A stretch of DNA of 64,000 nt from Paraburkholderia sp. BCC1885. GTDB lineage: Bacteria; Pseudomonadota; Gammaproteobacteria; Burkholderiales; Burkholderiaceae. Where the stretch lies: NCBI RefSeq assembly GCF_900996235.1, contig NZ_CAAJGM010000219.1, forward strand, positions 1 to 64,000, given 5' to 3'. This document shows, in pieces, positions 61,691 through 64,000 of this stretch; within the stretch, counting starts at the first letter, position 1, and each line of letters starts with the position of its first letter. The translations under genes were made by a program, and so were the position numbers. The notes below the pieces were generated by a model. It saw only the letters and a program-made list of their open reading frames with translations, did not search any database and was not told the DNA's origin.

Positions 61691-63796
61691 ATGACTCATC
61701 CCCAACACGCCACCCTCCTCGTCGAACTGCTGACCGAGGAATTGCCGCCCAAGGCGCTCGCGCGTCTCGGCGACGCGTTCGCCGAAGGTATCGCCCAGCA
61801 CCTCGCGGCGCGCGACCTGATCGAAGGCGAACTGTCGTTCGAACGCTACGCCACGCCGCGCCGTCTCGCGGTCACCATCAAGAATGTGCGCAACGTCGCG
61901 CCGGAAAAGCACGTGCGCGAAAAAGTGCTGCCGGTTTCCGTCGCGCTGGACAAAGACGGCCAGCCCACCGCGCCGCTCGCCAAGAAACTCGCGGCGCTCG
62001 GCTTCCCTGACTTCCAGGTGAGCGACCTCGAACGCGCCTCCGACGGCAAGACCGACGCCTTCTTTCTGCGCTACGCCGCACCCGGCGCGACGCTCGCCGA
62101 AGGCCTGCAAGCCGCGCTCGACGAAACGCTGAAGGTCGCGAAGCTGCCGATTCCGAAGGTCATGACGTACCAGCGTCCGGACGGCACCAATATCCAGTTC
62201 GTGCGTCCGGCGCAGCGTCTGACCGCCTTGCACGGCGAACAGATCGTGCCGGTCAGCGCGCTCGGCATCGACGCTGACGACACCACGCTCGGCCATCGCT
62301 TCCTCTCCGAAGGCTTCGTGCAGATCCAGCACGCCGACAGCTACGCTGAAACGCTGCGCCACAAGGGCCGTGTGGTGGCGAGCTTCGCGGACCGCAAGGA
62401 AGCCATCCGCACGCAACTGCTCGCGCAGGCCGAGGGCGACCAGGTGGTGATGCCCGAGGCGCTGCTCGACGAAGTGACGTCGCTGGTCGAATGGCCGGTG
62501 GTGTACACCTGCCGTTTCGAGGACGAGTTCCTGCAAGTGCCGCAGGAATGCCTGATCCTGACCATGCAGACGAACCAGAAGTATTTCGCACTCACCGACG
62601 CCGCCGGCAAGCTGCGCTCGCGCTTCCTGATCGTTTCGAACATCGAAACCGCGACGCCGGGCGATATCGTCGAGGGTAACGAGCGTGTGGTGCGTCCGCG
62701 TCTCGCCGACGCGAAGTTCTTCTTCGAGCAGGATAAAAAGAAGCCGCTCGCCGAACGCGTGCCGCTGCTCGCCAACGTCGTGTATCACAACAAGCTCGGC
62801 TCGGCGCTGCAACGCGTCGAACGCGTCGAAGCCCTGGCGGGGGCAATTGCCGCGCTGCTGGGCGCGGATGTCGCGCTCGCCAAACGCGCCGCCCGGCTCG
62901 CCAAGGCCGACCTGATCACCGACATGGTCGGCGAATTCCCCGAGCTGCAAGGCACCATGGGCACGTACTACGCGCGTCACGACGGCGAGCCCGAAGAAGT
63001 TGCGCTGGCCTGCACGGAACACTATCAGCCGCGCTTCTCCGGCGATGCGTTGCCGGCCACCGCAACCGGCACCGTCGTCGCGCTGGCCGACAAGCTCGAA
63101 ACGCTGGTCGGCATCTGGGGCATCGGTCTGCAACCGACGGGCGAAAAAGATCCGTTCGCGCTGCGCCGTCACGCGCTCGGCGTGCTGCGGATTCTCGTCG
63201 AAAAGCAGTTGCCGGTCGATCTCGTCGAGCTGTTGCGCAGCGCATACGCGCAATTTGCCGCCGTAGCGGGCGTCGCCGATTCGACCCAGGCCATCTACGA
63301 TTTCTGCATGGACCGTCTGCGCGGCCTGCTGCGCGAGCGGGGCTATTCCGCCGGTGAAATCGACGCCGTGCTGGCGCTCAACCCCACGCGTCTGAACGAC
63401 ATCGTGGCGCGTCTCGATGCCGTGCGCGAGTTCTCGTCACTCAGCGAAGCGGCCTCGCTCGCGGCGGCGAACAAGCGCATTTCGAACATCCTGAAGAAGT
63501 CGGACGGCGCGGCGGTGGGCGGCGTACAACCCAGCCTGCTGATCGAAGCCGCGGAAAAAGCGCTCTACGCCCAGCTTGAACAGGTGGCGCCGCGCGTGCA
63601 GTCGCAATTGGCCGCGCGCGACTACACCGGCGCGCTGACCGCGCTCGCCGCGCTGCGCGAACCGGTCGACACCTTCTTCAACGACGTGATGGTCAACGCC
63701 GAAGATCCGGCGTTGCGCGCGAACCGTCTGGCCTTGCTCGGCGCACTGCATCAGCAGATGAACTGCGTCGCGGACATCTCCAGGCTCGCCGCGTAA
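61691..63796 (+). CDS. glyS: Glycyl-tRNA synthetase beta subunit
   Basis: The chain of 701 residues opens with LLVELLTEELPPKALARLGD and has RYATPRRLAVTIKNV, VRPLRAD-type stretch VRPRLADAKFFFEQDKK, MGTYYARHDGEPEEVALACT and PFALRRHALGVLRILVEK, all conserved in GlyS. A C-terminal DALR anticodon domain follows. It binds tRNA-Gly and completes the enzyme begun by glyQ. The next gene, gmhB, starts 50 bp later. Confidence 0.95.
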   Translation: MTHPQHATLLVELLTEELPPKALARLGDAFAEGIAQHLAARDLIEGELSFERYATPRRLAVTIKNVRNVAPEKHVREKVLPVSVALDKDGQPTAPLAKKLAALGFPDFQVSDLERASDGKTDAFFLRYAAPGATLAEGLQAALDETLKVAKLPIPKVMTYQRPDGTNIQFVRPAQRLTALHGEQIVPVSALGIDADDTTLGHRFLSEGFVQIQHADSYAETLRHKGRVVASFADRKEAIRTQLLAQAEGDQVVMPEALLDEVTSLVEWPVVYTCRFEDEFLQVPQECLILTMQTNQKYFALTDAAGKLRSRFLIVSNIETATPGDIVEGNERVVRPRLADAKFFFEQDKKKPLAERVPLLANVVYHNKLGSALQRVERVEALAGAIAALLGADVALAKRAARLAKADLITDMVGEFPELQGTMGTYYARHDGEPEEVALACTEHYQPRFSGDALPATATGTVVALADKLETLVGIWGIGLQPTGEKDPFALRRHALGVLRILVEKQLPVDLVELLRSAYAQFAAVAGVADSTQAIYDFCMDRLRGLLRERGYSAGEIDAVLALNPTRLNDIVARLDAVREFSSLSEAASLAAANKRISNILKKSDGAAVGGVQPSLLIEAAEKALYAQLEQVAPRVQSQLAARDYTGALTALAALREPVDTFFNDVMVNAEDPALRANRLALLGALHQQMNCVADISRLAA

Positions 63797-63846
63797 ATCA
63801 CCCAAAATCAGCGACTCGAACAGACGCCCAACACAACCGACGAACC

Positions 63847-64000
63847 ATGCCGACACCTCCCAAAAAAGTCGTTGTCCTCGACCGCGACGGCGTGATCAAC
63901 GTCGATTCCGAGGCGTTTATCAAGTCCCCGGACGAATGGGTCGCGCTGCCCGGCGCGCTCGAAGCGATTGCCCGGCTGAATCAGGCCGGCTATCGCGTCG
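63847..64000 (+). CDS. gmhB: D-glycero-beta-D-manno-heptose 1,7-bisphosphate 7-phosphatase, cut by window edge
   Basis: The first 51 residues show the HAD nucleophile motif VVLDRDGVINVDS and then FIKSPDEWVALPGALEAIAR, which is characteristic of GmhB. The enzyme removes the 7-phosphate in the synthesis of the ADP-heptose of the lipopolysaccharide core. The start ATG is at 63847. Position directly behind glyS is usual in Burkholderia. The rest of the gene lies outside the window. Confidence 0.9.
   Translation, partial: MPTPPKKVVVLDRDGVINVDSEAFIKSPDEWVALPGALEAIARLNQAGYRV

Noticed and set aside
60581..63253. An 890-codon minus-strand open frame across glyQ and glyS
   Set aside because: It is the antisense of two firmly identified synthetase genes and has the His/Arg/Gln-rich composition of such shadows.

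Overview
The core genes point to a Paraburkholderia/Burkholderia-type betaproteobacterium, probably the large chromosome: high GC, and a right-hand block of miaB, phoH, ybeY, corC, lnt, glyQ, glyS and gmhB in the order usual for that group. The species assignment is inference; no marker such as 16S is present.

The left third (about 1-21,340) is accessory DNA. Two elements share a tRNA-Met(CAT) 3' fragment at 13,074-13,122. Element 1 lies left of it. It carries a P4-type tyrosine integrase, small excisionase-like proteins, a RepA-like AAA ATPase, an HUH Rep protein of the inovirus Gp2/YfjJ type, and cargo: a 628-residue protein with a nuclease-like motif, a frameshifted SET-domain methyltransferase and small membrane proteins. 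Its replication genes run as one minus-strand operon, as in phage satellites or integrated plasmids. Element 2 (13,124-21,340) is bounded by a 19-bp repeat of the tRNA end. It holds two unusual tyrosine recombinases, an STM2901/DUF1493 pair, an XRE regulator, small membrane proteins and an EACC1-like protein.

The most unusual feature is dense hairpin structure in element 2. At 17,964-18,203 eight stem-loops stand back to back. Four of them repeat every 27 nt with different stem sequences but one architecture: a 6-bp stem, a 3x3 internal segment, and a GC-GNRA-GC tip. A hairpin-rich tract of about 950 nt without a convincing gene lies at 14,829-15,799, and two more large hairpins lie at 19,438-19,548. 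I do not recognise this as a known RNA or DNA element.

The core (21,341-64,000) is ordinary chromosome. It contains a histidine kinase with four stand-alone receivers; a MarR/DHA2 efflux pair; D-galactonate catabolism (FadR-type regulator, dgoD, dgoT) with overlapping palindromes as likely operators; a copper-resistance CopD; a pair of membrane-linked c-type cytochromes; hemolysin III; rhlE; a diiron ferritin-like protein; a gamma-glutamyltransferase and MHS transporter operon with a 19-bp operator palindrome; glycerol use (glpR ... glpD, glpK, glpF); ribB under an FMN riboswitch; an XRE-cupin regulator and DHA1 transporter; and the housekeeping block ending in a truncated gmhB.
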